NCBI GenBank assembly: GCA_035610365.1
Contig: CM069435.1
Span: forward strand, 89,189,389 to 89,253,388
Origin: Aquatica leii
Lineage: Eukaryota; Arthropoda; Insecta; Coleoptera; Lampyridae
DNA: 64,000 bases
Direction: 5' to 3'
Both the position numbers and the translations under genes were made by a program. Of this stretch, positions 1-13,410 are shown in pieces. Numbering within the stretch: position 1 is the first letter of the stretch; every line of letters begins with the position of its first letter. Below the pieces are notes generated by a model. That model worked only from the letters and a program-made list of their open reading frames with translations. It was not told the DNA's origin and searched no databases.

Positions 1-89
1 AGACTAAAAACTTAGTTTATTTATTTGTTAAGTTTAAGTACAATCAGTAATATAGAAAGTAAATGCTTTGGTAACTTTATTTTCATCTT

Positions 90-1230
90 CCCATCAAGAT
101 TGTTTTTACAACATAATTAGTAAGTTAAAACTATAGATATGCTGCGTCAAAAAATCTATGTTACGTTAAAACTAAACCGTTAAAATTAAATAGAAACGCA
201 TTTTAAATTTTTGAACAAAGTTTAAATTTCGATTTTAAAAAAAAATTTAAGTAAATTTGAATAAAAACTATAACGATAACATTAAATGCTTTAGTCACAT
301 TTTTTAAGTTAACTTAAAGTTATAAATGAGTTAGACAACCAAACTAAAAGAAAAAAAATTCCAAAGCCTTAAAAGTAATTGTAGTTAGAAATCATACCAG
401 TAAAGAAAAATACTTCGACAATTCTTTTAATTTATCAATTGAGGTTGTTAACAGAAAAATGTTTTTAAAGATTACTAAGTTTGTTAATACTATAGTTAGA
501 CTGCGTCAACTAGCTTTAAAACTGTAGTAACGCTTTTAGAACATGAATGTGATGTCAAAACGCGTAAACGTAAGTTGTACTACCCGATTAAAAGAAATTT
601 TGACAAAAAGCTTAAAACTAAATTAAAATAAAATTTATAAGAGTAATGTTAATTACTTTGTTTGCTTCATTTTTTGTTCTAATCAAGATTGTTTTCAACA
701 ACTGTTTTACAGCATAATTTGTATATTAAAATTACAGTTAAACAGCGTCAAAAGTTACATTAAATTTTTATTAACAAACTTGAACGAGCTTAACGGTAAA
801 GTTAAATACTTTTCTTACTTCTCTTTTATTTTCCAATTAAGTTTGCTGTCAATGCATGTTCTTACAGTCTACTTAGTTGGTTGAAACCATAATTAAGTTT
901 AAGTTGTGTCAAATTTCTATAACGACGTAAGTCATCACAACTTAAAACTTGTATATAAAATTTTAGATTAAATTAAAAAAATAACGTAAAGTGAGATCCA
1001 ATTAAAAATCATAACAGTAAAAATAATTTCTACATAGCACTGTGTACATTAAAACTCTAATTAAACTGCCTCAAACGTCAAATTTTTATCAACAATGCTT
1101 GAACAAGACCAAGCAAAAGTAAGATTAAAAATAGTTGTGATTTCTCTTTGATTTTTTTGGAACCTTCGATTTCAAATTTTTTGCAGCTTTTTCAGAGTAT
1201 GAAAGCTTAGTCAAACAGTTTTAGTTGCAT
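90..1230. repeat. degenerate AT-rich tandem-like repeat
   Basis: A block built around CTGCGTCAA-like cores recurs near 142, 501, 745, 906 and 1066, with a weaker copy near 1210. Each core follows a segment resembling 'aattaagattgttttcaaca'. Spacing is about 360, 243, 161, 161 and 144 bp, so a basic unit near 160 bp with fused or lost copies fits. The copies are strongly diverged. No coding potential was seen. Confidence 0.5.
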
Positions 1231-4200
1231 TAAAATATTTAACACGATCAATGCTTTAGTTTGAATTTAAAAAAATCTCAGAGTAGTGCTAATTTTTTGA
1301 ATTAAATTTGAACGTTATTATATCAGTAAAATAAAATATTTTTACAAGTTTTTATTAATTCTTTTAAAACGTTTTTATAATTTAACAAAAAAACTATTAA
1401 AACACGTATTTTTTACTGTTGTAACTACGCTTTATGTTTCTGTTGTTTTTTCTTTTGATTAGGTGTTTTTTTGTTTCACAACCTAGTTGATTTGTCGATT
1501 TCTAAGCTTTTCACAAAAGCGATGGCAACGGTTCGATAAAACATCAACGTCGTTTATTTCTCGTCGTCGTTTGTGGCAAATAAGAAGTACATTACGTAGC
1601 GCACGTTCCTCTACGAGCCGTTATCGTCTCTTTTGGCCAAACTTTGGCAATTCAAATGATAAAATGATACTATTAAGTTAGTGGCTGAAGCAAAATAGGG
1701 GGAACCATTCAATAAATTATATAAGATTTCACCTAAGGTTGTTTGGTTGGCAACGCCGCCAACATTAAATTAGATTATTTTCCTTTAATTACATCTTCGA
1801 TTAAATGACATAACATAAAGGCATTTAGCTGTAGCAGGCTATGGCTTTTAAACAATTGATTAACGTTTCTAAATTTATTAAAGGATATTCAATATTTCAT
1901 CGTGAAACTGAAACCGTCAGAGTTACTTACTTAAAGTTTATGTAATTTCCTTCGCGAACCTGAGCTGTTCTAATACCTCATCCCATCAAGTTTGTTATAC
2001 ACACACACACACCTCACACCACCGTCTATCAACCCGCTACACCCACCCCTAGTAGACTTCCTGTGAGCTTTCAAAATGGCCTCCATGCAAATTACGTAGA
2101 AAACTTAAGACAGCGCGGATATTGAGTTAACACTTTGCACACAAGATGAGCATTTAATAATGGCGCTTTTAAAGCTCAATTTTGCATTTGCTTTGCGCTA
2201 TACAATATTTAATGAATCGTTAAAATGTAAGTTTTGCTACTTTGTTGTTACGCCAGCAAAATTTTGTTTTTTTAGTACCAACGTCAAATTTTATAAAATG
2301 CGTTTAACACCTTAATCTTAAAAACAGGTTTGTTTTAATTACGTTGTGATAAAAAAAATTTCAATACATGTTTCTTACGATAAAGTGACTATTGTTCATT
2401 TCTTAAACGTGTTTTTAAACACGTTTGACGTTAGCAACTCATACGGTTGTACCATGACTGTTACTGTTTTTTAAAGATTTTGTAATATTTGCGTACGTTT
2501 TTGTTGCCAATAATAATAATTAGTTGATTTTTGTCTTAGCTATAAAGACGGGTAAAACGAGAGAGACGGTTGAAATTTAATCAAAAACAAAACACACATT
2601 AGAAATTCAATCTCGGACAGAAATAACCCTAAAAGATAAAAGCCTACCCTTAAAACAGACCATTTTCCTTTAACCCAACTCACACCATCATCAAAAGCAC
2701 CCCCGTATTCTAAAACCACTCCTTACCTCTTCCTTACCCCCGCCTTACTTGCACACAAAATGAGAAGGCACTCCTTGTTCGGGGGGGTAAAAAATCTTAC
2801 CCTATCTCAGGCAAAATTCACCCTTAGCTACGAGCTACAACCCTCTAAAGTTATATCAAAAAGTATTCGTTAGACGTAAGACAGTGCAATACTTATATCT
2901 CATTGGTTGACGGTGTTACCTTGGATACGCAAGGCGGGTCTTATTTAACATTGAATAGATTTTCTCTCTTACTACCCTTAAAACTTATCTTATAGCTAAA
3001 AACCGTCCCCGCGCAAAAACATCGCTAATTTTTTTTAAATTTTAAATCCTAGTAGATTGTTTTACGTGACGGTAAAAGCAAAGCTACTTGGCACGCGCCA
3101 TCTTTCCAACGTCCAATAGTTAAACACTTTTTTAAAACAGTTTTTTGATGTTTTTTAACTTTGTTACAGAAACCTGTAAAAGTAGTGTTCTAAGCGATGT
3201 TTAGCACGGTCACACACCTTTAGGAAACATAAGTGTTGTTACTCGTTAGATGGCGCTTACGGCGCTTTGCACTCGCCGATTTAAATTAATCAAAACCGTA
3301 ATCGTCTCATTTATTATAAAAACAAATGCCGGTGTTTGCATTAGACGACAAAACGTCGTCCAGACCGGAAACTTTGCAAAAAAACTTTTAAATTGAATTT
3401 TAAGATAAAATTTCATAAAAGCATAGGATGCCATTAAAATTCTTAATTTTTCATTTTAATTCGTTCTTAGCTCTCTCGCTTGTGCTCGCTTTTCTCATTG
3501 GAGAACAAAAACAAAAGAAAGCGAACGTTTTAAAAGGGGGTTTTTATTGGGGGTTGCTTGGCAAAGAATTCGAGAAAAACGACTTTTGCAGACAAAAAAA
3601 GTCGTTTGCGTTAAACTAGACAAATTATTCTTAGTAGGCTTAGCAAAGAAAGTTAGCGTCGTAATTTGACTACGTACATAATTTACGTACTTATCTTTAT
3701 ACTTTTTTAGTGATTGGCCAAAAAGCATCGTAGTCTCCCTTTCTTATTTACATTTAAAGAGGTAACTATTGCTTCAGTCACAATCAGCGTTTCACAATTT
3801 AGGTTTATGAGTTGCAATTTACGTTTGCGGCTTCTTTTAAGCGTTTGTAAACTTTGAAAGTTCTTTACAAAAAATAATTAACTATTGTTACGTTTTTATT
3901 GAATTGCAGTTATATTTAAACAGTAAATAAGAAACCTTGCCGATCTTTTAGAAATTAAAAATACAGCTAGCTTAGATAATAAAATACTACAGAAGTTACA
4001 TTTTTTTAAATTACTTAGGCAAGAAATGTTTTCATTTCGAACACTAAAAGCACAGAAAACTTTTTTTGCAAAGATTTGACTTTGAAAATATGTTTAAATC
4101 AATTTTAATAAATGAACTAACTGTGCTTGGGTTTAATTTTAACAGTTTGTGTATTTTAAAAATAAACTTATAAAAATTTAAAAAAAATTGTATTTAAAAA

Positions 4201-4427
4201 ATCAAGTATGCTAGGTTTTCCAGGCTTTTGTTTAATCAGGGCACACTATTTATTTAATTGATTTTGTGTTTAAAATCTAATAAGCTTATTTTTTAATTAA
4301 ATTTTTTAATTAAACGGTAACTATCAAGTTTGTTAAGAAATAATTATATACAATAAAACCTGTCAATGCAAAACCTCTTTAAAACCTACTAAAACAGTTT
4401 TTTTAAATAACACGTTTGCGTAAACGT
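1231..4427. other. non-coding AT-rich stretch
   Basis: No credible gene was seen. Short open frames (for example 3246-3434 and 3428-3728) overlap on opposite strands, lack motifs and look like chance. A short (AC)n microsatellite lies at 1999-2012. The 1930-3120 part is less AT-rich than its flanks and could hold regulatory DNA, which I cannot show. Confidence 0.5.
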
Positions 4428-4430
4428 TAA

Positions 4431-4530
4431 CTATGTTGTTAGCTGACGCCGTTGTTAATTAACTCGTAGCTATCGATTTAAGAATGTCGTCAGCAAAACA
4501 ATTGATTTTGTACCAATAACAACGTTTAAG
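4431..4530. repeat. dispersed repeat copy (pairs with about 51.54 kb)
   Basis: A 26-bp stretch at 4431-4456, containing TTAGCTGACGCCGTTG, is identical at 51536-51561. Both copies are followed by AAAACAATTGATTTT. The left copy also holds an inverted pair, GCTGACG and CGTCAGC. This fits a small dispersed element such as a MITE fragment. Ends and target duplications were not resolved. Confidence 0.45.
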
Positions 4531-7500
4531 GCCCTAGATCACCTTTTCTAGACATTTAAATTTATCAAATTTTCTTCAAAACTTTAATAATACGCAACAA
4601 TAGATTATCGAGAAAAATTGTTAAAAAAATCCGACATTCTTAATTAACGATTTATTTAATTAAGAAGCTACAAATTTCTTAAATTTACGCCGTTCTTAGC
4701 TCTTACACGGTAAATCACATATTGTTGCAAGTTTGCATATAGAATCTACCTAAGTATATCTATGACATGTAGAGCATAATTTTTTGATTTTTTGTCTAGA
4801 TTGTCTTCAAATTAATTTTTTATTTCATACAAAATATAAGTAAATTTTTTTGATACCTTGAAACCAAAAACTTAAAATCTATTTTCTACATGTCATGGAA
4901 ACTGCTCTTGGATTTCAATATCTAAGAAGAAAAATTTAATTTGTTCATAAATAAAGCCACTAAGCCCGGCAAAATAAAATTTTTGATTAAAATCTACGCC
5001 CCTTATTTGACCACGCCCATTTACTTTGTGAGCTAGCTTAAATTCCACCCCTATTTACTAAACTAACCTTTAAAAAAATAATCTTATTTTATGGTTGTGC
5101 AGGTAGATAAAATCATTGTCACGTTTTTGGAAAATGGTTGAGTACTATTTATTTTGCAACTTTTTTATAGAAAAGCATTTTACTGACAGACGAATATAGT
5201 TCCTGATTATATAAAATACAATAAAATTGTTTTAATTAACTTGAAAAGATTCTCAGTAATAAACTATGTGTTAATGTGCTTGGTAGTACAAAATCTGGAT
5301 ACTACTATACCATACCTTACATTGTTACTTACGTAGAATAATGCATAGTAATGAATAAAATACATTCCACTTATATCTAGAGGTTTCAGATCAAGACTTA
5401 CATAATTTTTTTCTGAGCGAAGTTTTTATTTATGTAGTATAAAAATTTTCTGCTATGCGTTTAGGATTATAATGCAGTAAATAGATTTATTAATTCGATG
5501 GCAATAAAACGTGCACGTCTTTTTGCACATGTGTCGTAATGAAATTGATTGAACTCTAAATACAATATAACGTATTTAGTTACATATGTTGGGTACATGT
5601 TATAGGCAGATTCAATTTTTTGAACTGTATTCATGTATAATTTAAGTACTTCAATTTCAGTATAATATTTTTTTTTAAATATTATATTGACAGATTACAG
5701 CCAGTGTCGCGGCGGTTTAAAACTAAGCGAAACCGGAAGCACAACTTCATAATACAAAAACTTTTGATGTCTATTTAAAATTTGTTGAATTTTTTAGAAT
5801 CACTAAACTATACATATGCTGTTATGACCGGTACCAATTACAGAACGCAATAATACAAAAAAGCAATCAAACCTACCTATTTTATTTCAATGTTCAAGTT
5901 TTATACAAAAATAAAACCAAAAATAAACCCTTTCATTATTAAAAATTTGTTAAAGAAAATAATAAATTCTACGAAGACTGCAGTTTTAAAATCTGTACAT
6001 TTAGGTAATTTTGTGGTTCTAGGATTAAAGAGGTTAATAACCTATTTACACAAAATTTTACGGTTTTCTTAACTACCTGCATGCCCAGAAAGATACTTGG
6101 TGCGCATTTTATTCAAGTGAAAGTAAATATTTCAGGTAACGCAATATTTCATTTTATAATGTCGGTAATAGAGGTAATTTTTGGTTATGGTACTGGTACA
6201 CAAAGTGCTTGTCCACATCCACATTCTAAAATGTTCACATGCTAGTAGAAGTTTTGTTTAATGCTTTTGGGAATTGTTCGAGATATTCAGATTTATATTG
6301 CGGAGTTGTCTTTATTAGAGAGGCGTCCACAATGAGAAATTTTACTATATGTGTAAAATTGTTTTATGTGGTTAAATTAAAAACTTGAGAATATTAAAAA
6401 TAAAATATTTCTACATGTAAAGAACACAAAAAGTTAGAAAATACACAGCTGCAAGTATTGCTTACTCAATACCAATTCGGATTTAAGACCTTTTCTATAC
6501 CACCGTAAATTACATCGACTTGTAACCCTTATTATGACAAGTGGGCGGGTTTAAGTTTTTAACAACAAAATTTAAGTAAGGCTGCCATCTGTCGGAATAT
6601 GAGTGTCGACACAAGGTAGTCTAGGGCCTTAACATGACTACGTAGTAATGGAACATCCTCAAAGTTAACAATGCTTTATGCAACCGGGCTTTAGTTTTTT
6701 TTCAATTTTAAAGCAAACACGTGTTTTTTGTACTTTTTTTTAAATCTCTTAAAACTTAAACACAATTGATTTTTTTGAAACCAACAATTTATGAATTTGA
6801 TTCTGTTAAATAATTACAAAACCAATTGAATCATAAATTGATTTAGACTTTTTAAAAACCTGTATTAACAATTCTAAGTTAAAGAACATTGAATTTTGTT
6901 CAAAAATAAATTAATATAAGTTGGTTGCGTTTTTTGGTAACCACAGCCTACTGTAGTTTGTCTTTATTTTTCCTATACAAAAAAATAATTTTCTGTTTTT
7001 TCTAAAACTAACTCGGTTTTTTGAAATTTTGCATTACTTTCAAAATTTTTTGTACTGAATAACATACTTCATTACAACAAAAATATTTATGTATTAGTTG
7101 ATTTCTAAAATAAAATTTGTGTTTAAAAACATTTTATTAACGTAACTGTATCACATTTTAGTAGAATAAATCAAAATCAAAATTAACTAAATTTTTATAA
7201 CCACTTTTGATCAATTTTAGAAAACGGTAACTAAAAAGCTTACTTGGTTTTTATAACAAGTTCTTACAAAATCTATAACATTTTTAGAAATTATTGATTG
7301 TTTAACAATGTTTATTATTAAAGTAAGTTTTGGTAATCGTAGCCTACTGTAGTTTACTACATTTGAACAAATGTTTATTGGCAAATTTTAAGAAACAATA
7401 AACGAAACCATGGCTTACTTAGTTTTTATGGAAATTTTTTGCAAAATTTGTGGTACTATTTTGGTTAAACTATAATAATGTTCAATCATAAAATTAATTA

Positions 7501-9460
7501 ATATTATTAGTTATAACTTTTGATTATTTTGGTATTTTGCTGGTGTAAAAAGTATAGCAAATAATTGACTAGATTTTAATGTCTACAGAAAAAAAATCAA
7601 TGTTGTATTGTTTTTTGAATGTGTAATTAGTAATTAATCTTACTTTGTCTTGAAATATCAATGCACTAAGTGCTTTGTTCTTTTTTTAAATTAATTTCTG
7701 TTTGTTAATATGCTGCTAAAGTAACTGTATCATCTATACAGTATGGACCAAAATCAAAGCTTATTACATTTTATAACTATTGCTTAACAAAAGTTAAGTA
7801 AACTAAAACAACAATAAACAGCTTAGTATTATGTTATTTTTTGCGAGAGCGTACAGTAGAAGGCACATCTCAAACTAGTATTTTAGAAATTAAGACTAAT
7901 TTCTACAAGTAGTATAAGTTTGTTTTGATTTTAATATAAAACTGATTAAAAAAATCTAAAACGTTTTAGAAAAATTTACAAATTAAAAAAAACTTTGAGT
8001 TAGTGTTATATACTTATAATTTTTTTTGTTTTCTGTAAATTATGTTTGAATTTAACTTTAGTTAAAAATATGAAATTTATGCAAGCGTGCCATGACTTTT
8101 TCTCTTTACGTTTACATGTAAACAACCGGGTTTACGTTTTTGTTGAAAAATCTCTTTGATAGTAGGTTGAAACTTTTGCTTCCGATGTTTATTACGCAAG
8201 CTGCGTTGTTTTAAAACAAAACTAACCTCAATCGCCGATAATAAACAACGCCATATCGATTTGAACTTGACCTTACCTTAACGCCAACAAACACGTTCAT
8301 TCAAACTTCGAATCCATGGCACACTTCGCATTTTAACTAGAAAACGAAGCGTACAACCTAATCGTGTCCACTTTTCTTGTTTAATCAAAGTTTTTAATGA
8401 ATCCTATCTTTGCGTATAGATGTATTTCTTCGGGGGCCAAAGAAATTTTCTCTTTAAAAAGTTTTAATAGAGGCGGACGCGCGCGCTTCTTCGTTCCGTA
8501 CGCTTTTTCAATGAGATGAATTTTAATTTTGTGTATAATTGGGACTTGTTATTTCTTTGAAGAGACAGAGAAAAGATGAAACGCTAAAACAAAGACAGAG
8601 ATAATGTTTAATCAATATAGTCAATGCCCGGCATTTAAATACTTTTCTTTTGCGAAAATTATATTTTCCTCCTCAAAGGAAAATGCAAATTAGGTAAAGA
8701 AAACGATTTTTTTATTGGACCATAATTTTAACTCCGCCTCGCACCAATTACTTTTTTCCCCGGCGTAATTTTATAAACTTTTAATTAGGAAAACTCAATT
8801 TTAAAGACTTTGAATGTAAGCAACGGGTAAGAAAAAAAACTTCCCCTCCGATTAATTAAAGTAGTCAATTAGAAAAAAAAGCAATTTTTACCGACAAGTC
8901 CTCGTATATGCTAACTATATTGCATCAAATTAGTAATGATCGATGCTCGCTTTTTTTACCCGTCCAATGCTCACTGCGCGTTAATAAAATTAATAATAAT
9001 GACGATAAAAAACATTTGCAAGTAAGAACCTTAAAGATAGAAAAGATAAAAACACACTCTCGTTTAACATTAAGCTTTTATGAGTGTGGAAGAAAACAAA
9101 AGAAAGTGACACTTGGACAAAAGGTAGTTAAGGCTGTGTTTTGTTTGGGTTGAAACAAAAGACGGACGCTAGCAAAGAAATAAATGAATGCCTGGATAAG
9201 GAGGACGTTAAAAAGATATTACAAAAACACTATTTACATTCCCTCTTTTGTCTTGCGAAATAAAGTCTCGGGGCGGAATGTATTATTGATATTCGTCGTA
9301 GTCGCAAAAATGGAAATAAGGTCCACTTACACCACGAAACCGAATTTTAATTGCCTCATTCTTATTGATAATTAACGAGTTTTATCTAAAAAAGTAAAAA
9401 AAACACACACAAAGACTTTTTGCGACCCACTCTGCACGCAAAATAAAAAACCAAAAATAA
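4531..9460. other. non-coding AT-rich stretch
   Basis: Nothing convincingly genic was found. The frames at 5890-6072, 8908-9153 and 9184-9375 are short and lack recognisable domains or codon structure. A less AT-rich patch at 8090-8560 stands out from the background and could be conserved non-coding DNA or untranslated exon. Confidence 0.45.
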
Positions 9461-9468
9461 AAATACAC

Positions 9469-9474
9469 TTTATT
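9469..9474 (-). promoter_or_regulatory. poly(A) signal AATAAA
   Basis: On the minus strand AATAAA lies 20 nt after the stop codon of the putative terminal exon at 9494-9550 and is followed by T/G-rich sequence. This placement supports a real transcript end. Confidence 0.5.
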
Positions 9475-9493
9475 TAAGAAAAAAAAAACTAAA

Positions 9494-9690
9494 TTACGAG
9501 TAGGCGTCCAATCGGCGTCGTGATGTAACAGCAGCGGCAGCTCCAGCAACCTGAAACAAAAGAAAATCTTAATTGGTAACTAGATTTTTTAACTACCGAC
9601 ATTTTCTTCATTATTTTAGTGTCTTGAACTGGAAGCTCAGTCGCACCCCTTTCCGCCTCTGCTTCAGCAACGTCTTTTGTCGTTATTCCC
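9494..9690 (-). CDS. probable last two exons of a minus-strand gene
   Basis: The gene is not recognised. On the minus strand, 9550-9494 reads VAGAAAAVTSRRRLDAYS and a TAA stop, directly after a good 3' splice site (ttttgtttcag). A GTAGTT donor ends the preceding exon at 9597, giving a phase-0 intron of 46 bp, the same size class as the P450 introns in this window. The preceding exon is open rightward to about 9690 and reads ...ITTKDVAEAEAERGATELP...KKMS. Both pieces are clearly less AT-rich than their surroundings, and a poly(A) signal follows the stop. Weak points: the 3' splice site at about 9691 lacks a pyrimidine tract, the unspliced frame is also open, and upstream exons would lie across or beyond the satellite to the right. 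Function is unknown. Confidence 0.45.
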
Positions 9691-9729
9691 CTTTTTAATC
9701 AGAATTTTTTCTTTGCCAGTTTGATTGTC

Positions 9730-10069
9730 GCAAAAAATTACGAACGGCGAGCCAAAAGTGAAAAGATTCGTCTTAGGTTTTCTAAATGTAAAGAGCTTTA
9801 AATACATGTGCCGTTATCAAGTTATCTTTGAGTTTGAATACACAGGGAAGCCATCCACTTTATTCGCAAGATTTTCATCTTCATTGCTCGATTTTACTAA
9901 CCTATTTTTGTTAATTTATTAAGTTCTATTGTTTCGGCCAATTTCAAAGCCACCTTTTCAATTTTTACTTTGCTCAAGTCTTTTGTGAATAATTAATTTT
10001 TAGCTAGCGACAAAAATTTGCACGATAAATTTTTTAACAAAGTCTCAATTTAGTATACGAGTGAGTAAA
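9730..10069. other. non-coding spacer
   Basis: No gene seen. A short plus-strand frame at 9725-9922 has no domain or splice context. Confidence 0.4.
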
Positions 10070-10674
10070 AATTTAACATTCAGTAACGAAATCGTTTAAA
10101 TTAACATAAAAGAATCATTGTTAATTAATCTTAAATTGATTTTTACTAAACCACAATTAAATTTATTATTAACAAGTTTAGTAACTTTTAATAATTAACA
10201 ATTAATTGTGATCAGAATTTTTATACTACAAGACAATTCAATTTGACAATAACTTTTAGTAGACTTACAGTAAAAGATTGTTGTTTTAATTGTAAGTTAA
10301 TGTTGGATTAACTTTTAATTAATAATCAAGTAATTTGAACAAACAATTATATAATAATATTTAATAATTAAAAAGTTATTTATGTTTAGATTGAACTAAT
10401 TTTTATTTTAATAGTAACGTAGCTTTGTATATTTTTTTTGCTACGAATTAACTTACTAAATTTTGGTAATTTTCTAATCATTTGTTTTTGCATCAAAAAA
10501 ACGTTTACTTTTATTGCAGATTAGTGTTTTATATTTTAGATAAAAATTTAAAAAAATATTTATTAATTTTTATTTATACTGAAAAATGTTTGTTTTAATT
10601 GCAAATTAATCTTAAGTAATTTTTAATTATAAATTACAAGAATTTGAGATTAATTAAATTAGTAACTTTTAATT
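10070..10674. repeat. AT-rich satellite array, left part
   Basis: Contains the same motif set as 13.4-22.4 kb: 'aacttttaataattaacaa', 'caatttgacaataact' and 'ttgcaaattaatcttaa'. It appears to be the left part of one array split by the LINE at 10687-13427. Confidence 0.6.
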
Positions 10675-10686
10675 ACTAAAAATTAA
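10675..10686. repeat. candidate LINE target-site duplication, left
   Basis: ACTAAAAATTAA at 10675-10686 recurs at 13428-13439, just after the LINE body. Because this word is also common in the host satellite, part of the match could be chance. Confidence 0.45.
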
Positions 10687-10704
10687 GTAGAATAAAAGAG
10701 ACAA

Positions 10705-11440
10705 GGAAAAACATAGAAGAGATAATAGAAGAGAGGGAGGAGAGATTGATAATAATAGAAGGGGACTTCAACGCAAGAATATGGGAAGAGGGGGGAGTAT
10801 AAGAAAAAAAAGGGACGGGAAAGAGACAAACAAAGGACAAAGTGGTAAATAAAGAGGGAGAAGAACTGCTGGAAATGTGCAACGAAAAAGGATGGGAAAT
10901 AATAAATGAGAACAGAAAGAAGAAGAAATAAGGGAATATACGTACATAGAAGGAAGGGAAGAATAAATAATAGATTTTGTAATAACAAATGAAAAGGCTT
11001 GAAAAAAGGTGAAGACATTTAAATTGGGAGAAAGGGTAGAGTCAGACCACCAACCATTGGAATTGACAATGGAAGGAAGAAAAAAAGAAGAGAGAAAAGA
11101 AGAGAAAGAGTACATAACGAAAAAATGGTGGACAGAAGAGGGTATAAAAGGATATAAAGAGAGAATAGGGAAAACGGTATGGGTAGGGAAGGGATTACAA
11201 GAGAGTGTGGAGAAAATGAGAGAGATGGAGACGGAGAAAGCAACAGACAGAGTCAGTTTAAGAAAGTGGAAAGAGAAGAAAACAGGATGGAAAAAATGGT
11301 GGGATAGAGAATGCAAGGAAACAAAGAAAAATGCAAGGAGAGCATTAAGACAGTGGAAAAAAGGAAGGAAAGAAAAAGAAGAATACAAAGAAGCTGGAAA
11401 AACGTACAAGAAAACATGCGAGAGAAAGAATACAAATTAA
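10705..11440 (+). pseudogene. LINE ORF2 fragment: endonuclease end and linker
   Basis: Encodes the end of an apurinic-endonuclease-like domain. GDFNAR lies in one frame near 10755, and ESDHQPLEL is read at about 11039 in the 11009-11440 frame. A Lys/Glu/Arg-rich linker with many Trp follows (KKWWTEEGIKGYKERIG...). The N-terminal half of the endonuclease is missing. Frame changes separate GDFNAR from SDH, so no continuous protein can be made. The family's endonuclease nicks the target DNA to prime reverse transcription. Confidence 0.75.
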
Positions 11441-11639
11441 AAATTGGAGATATATTTTAGGAACCTGCTGGCAGGAGACGAACAAAATCAGAAAAAAGAA
11501 AAAAAAAGACGCAGTAGTAACACGGGAAGAAGGAGATAGGGATAGAATAAATGAAGACGAAGTAATAGAGGCAGTAAAGAAGATAAAAAAAGAAAAAGCG
11601 ACAGTAGAAGATGGGATACAAGGCGAAGAGTAGGTATAC

Positions 11640-12880
11640 GGGGAAAAAATGTAGCAAAAAGGATGACGGAAATACTAAATAAAATACGGAAAAAAGAAGG
11701 ATACCCGGAGAGATGGAGAGAGGGAATAATTTGCTCGATCCATAAAAAAGGAGAAAGAAATAAAGTCAAGAATTACAGAGGGGTAACATTATTAAGCACG
11801 GCATACAAATTATATGCGACAGTACAACAAGAAAGACTACAGAAGAAAATAGAGGAAAGAAGTTTGGTACCAGACGAACAAGCGAAATTCAGAAAAGGAA
11901 GAAGATTGATAGACAACATATATATACCGAAGCACTTGGCAAATAAAGAACTAGAAAAAAAAAGAGGAAAAATAGTGGCACTATTTGTAGATCTAAAAGC
12001 CGGTTTTGACAGAGTGAACAAGGGAAAACTGTGGGAATACATGAAGAGAAAAAAATCAATGAAAGATTAATAGAAAGAATAGAAGAAATCTACGAAGAAA
12101 CGAGGAGCAGGGTCAAAGTGAATGGGGAAGAGAGCGAGAAATTCATTAGAAAGAGAAGGTTGAGACAGGGATGCCTACTGAGCCCAAGCCTGTTTGCAGT
12201 ATATACAAGGGATCTGGAGGAGACAATGAAAGGACAACAGACAGGAGAGATAGTGGTAAAGAAAGCGAAGGTATGGTCGTTGGCGTATGCGGATGACATA
12301 GTGTTGGTGTCTAAGGAGGAAAAGGAAATGATGGAGATGATGAAAACGCTGGAAAAATACATGAAAAAAAAGAAATGGAAGTACATAACACGAAAAAAAC
12401 AAAAATAATGATATTTAGAAAAGAAGGGGGGAAAAGAAAAAGAGAGGAGTGGAAATGGAGGGATGAGGAAGTGCAGCAAGTGAACGAATTTACATACCGG
12501 GGCTACACAATGAAGCAGGATAATAAGGAGGGAGAACACATAAAGAAAAGAATGAGGAAAGGAAACAGGTTGATAGGACAAGTGTAGGGTGTGAGGGAAA
12601 GGCTATTCGAGATGGATATAGAAAAATAAAGTTGTTGTTTGAAAAGTTAATAAAGAGGGTGGTGATGTATGGGGCGGAAATATGGGGGTGGAAAGAGTGG
12701 AGGGAGGTAGAGGGGCTACGGGACAAATTCTGGAGATGGGTTTTGGGACTGGACAGAGATACACCGGGGTATATTGTGAGAGAAGATGTACAGGTAGCAA
12801 AAATAAGAGTAGACAGACAGGAAAAAGGGCCATAAAATACGAAGAACTGAGGGAAAGAACAGAATGCTAAATACTGCAAG
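11640..12880 (+). pseudogene. LINE ORF2 fragment: reverse transcriptase
   Basis: Reverse transcriptase blocks in order: ICSIHKKGERNKVKNYRGV (11725-11790), AKFRKGRRLIDNIYI, a VDLKAGFDRVN block, RQGCLLSPSLFAVY, and AYADDIVLVS with the catalytic YADD near 12288. They are followed by VNEFTYRGYTM and MYGAEIWGW. The blocks fall in three frames (11663-12070, 12031-12408, 12375-12587), then a stop near 12585, then 12632-12835, so at least three frameshifts or stops are present. In the family this domain copies the element RNA into the nicked site. FRKG for the usual FR-G-G and KAGFD for the usual KAFD suggest decay. Confidence 0.85.
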
Positions 12881-12909
12881 AATGTTGGAAAGAGATAAAG
12901 GGAGGAAAA

Positions 12910-13410
12910 GTGAAATACGGACAGGAGGGCAGAGAACAGTATTACAAAAGAAACGAGTACGCGAGAGAAGAAGTGAAAAGATTAAGAGAAGAGGGAGTAG
13001 GGGTAAAGGAAGAAATAATAAAGAGAGATAAGAATATCAAAAAACAAGGAAGATGGAGAAGGATAAGAGAGGGCAGATATAATAGGAATTATAAGGATAT
13101 CAAGAGCGAAGGGGTGTCAGAATATTTAAAGGATATAGAGAATAAAGGCAACAAAAAGAAAAAAATGATAGTACAGTTCAGATGTGGGAACGAGGAGTTA
13201 AGTAAAAAATACTGGAAAAAAGAAAAAGAAAAGATGTGCAGCCAATGTGGAAAAGAGACGGAGGACTTTAATCACATGAGAGATAAATGTAGAGAATTAA
13301 GAGATGAGGTTATGAAAACAGAGGAAATCTTAGACGAAAACGGAAATGGAGCTGAGTGGATGGAAGAAGTATGGAAAAGGAGGAAAAAGTTAAGAGGAAA
13401 AGAGGGATAA
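12910..13410 (+). pseudogene. LINE ORF2 C-terminal knuckle domain
   Basis: A 166-codon open frame that is nearly all charged residues. It ends with a Cys/His motif at about 13235-13290: MCSQCGKETEDFNHMRDKC, that is C-x2-C-x8-H-x4-C. This is the usual C-terminal nucleic-acid-binding knuckle of this LINE type. The frame stays open to TAA at about 13410, in contrast to the decayed region upstream. The start is set by the break in frame rather than by a real initiation codon. Confidence 0.7.

Noticed and set aside
3246..3728. Overlapping frames on both strands
   Set aside because: Short, mutually overlapping, no domain, AT-rich codon content.
10676..12879. Long minus-strand open frames (up to 213 codons) rich in Phe/Leu/Ser
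   Set aside because: They are the complement of the purine-rich LINE coding strand; composition alone keeps them open and no domain is present.
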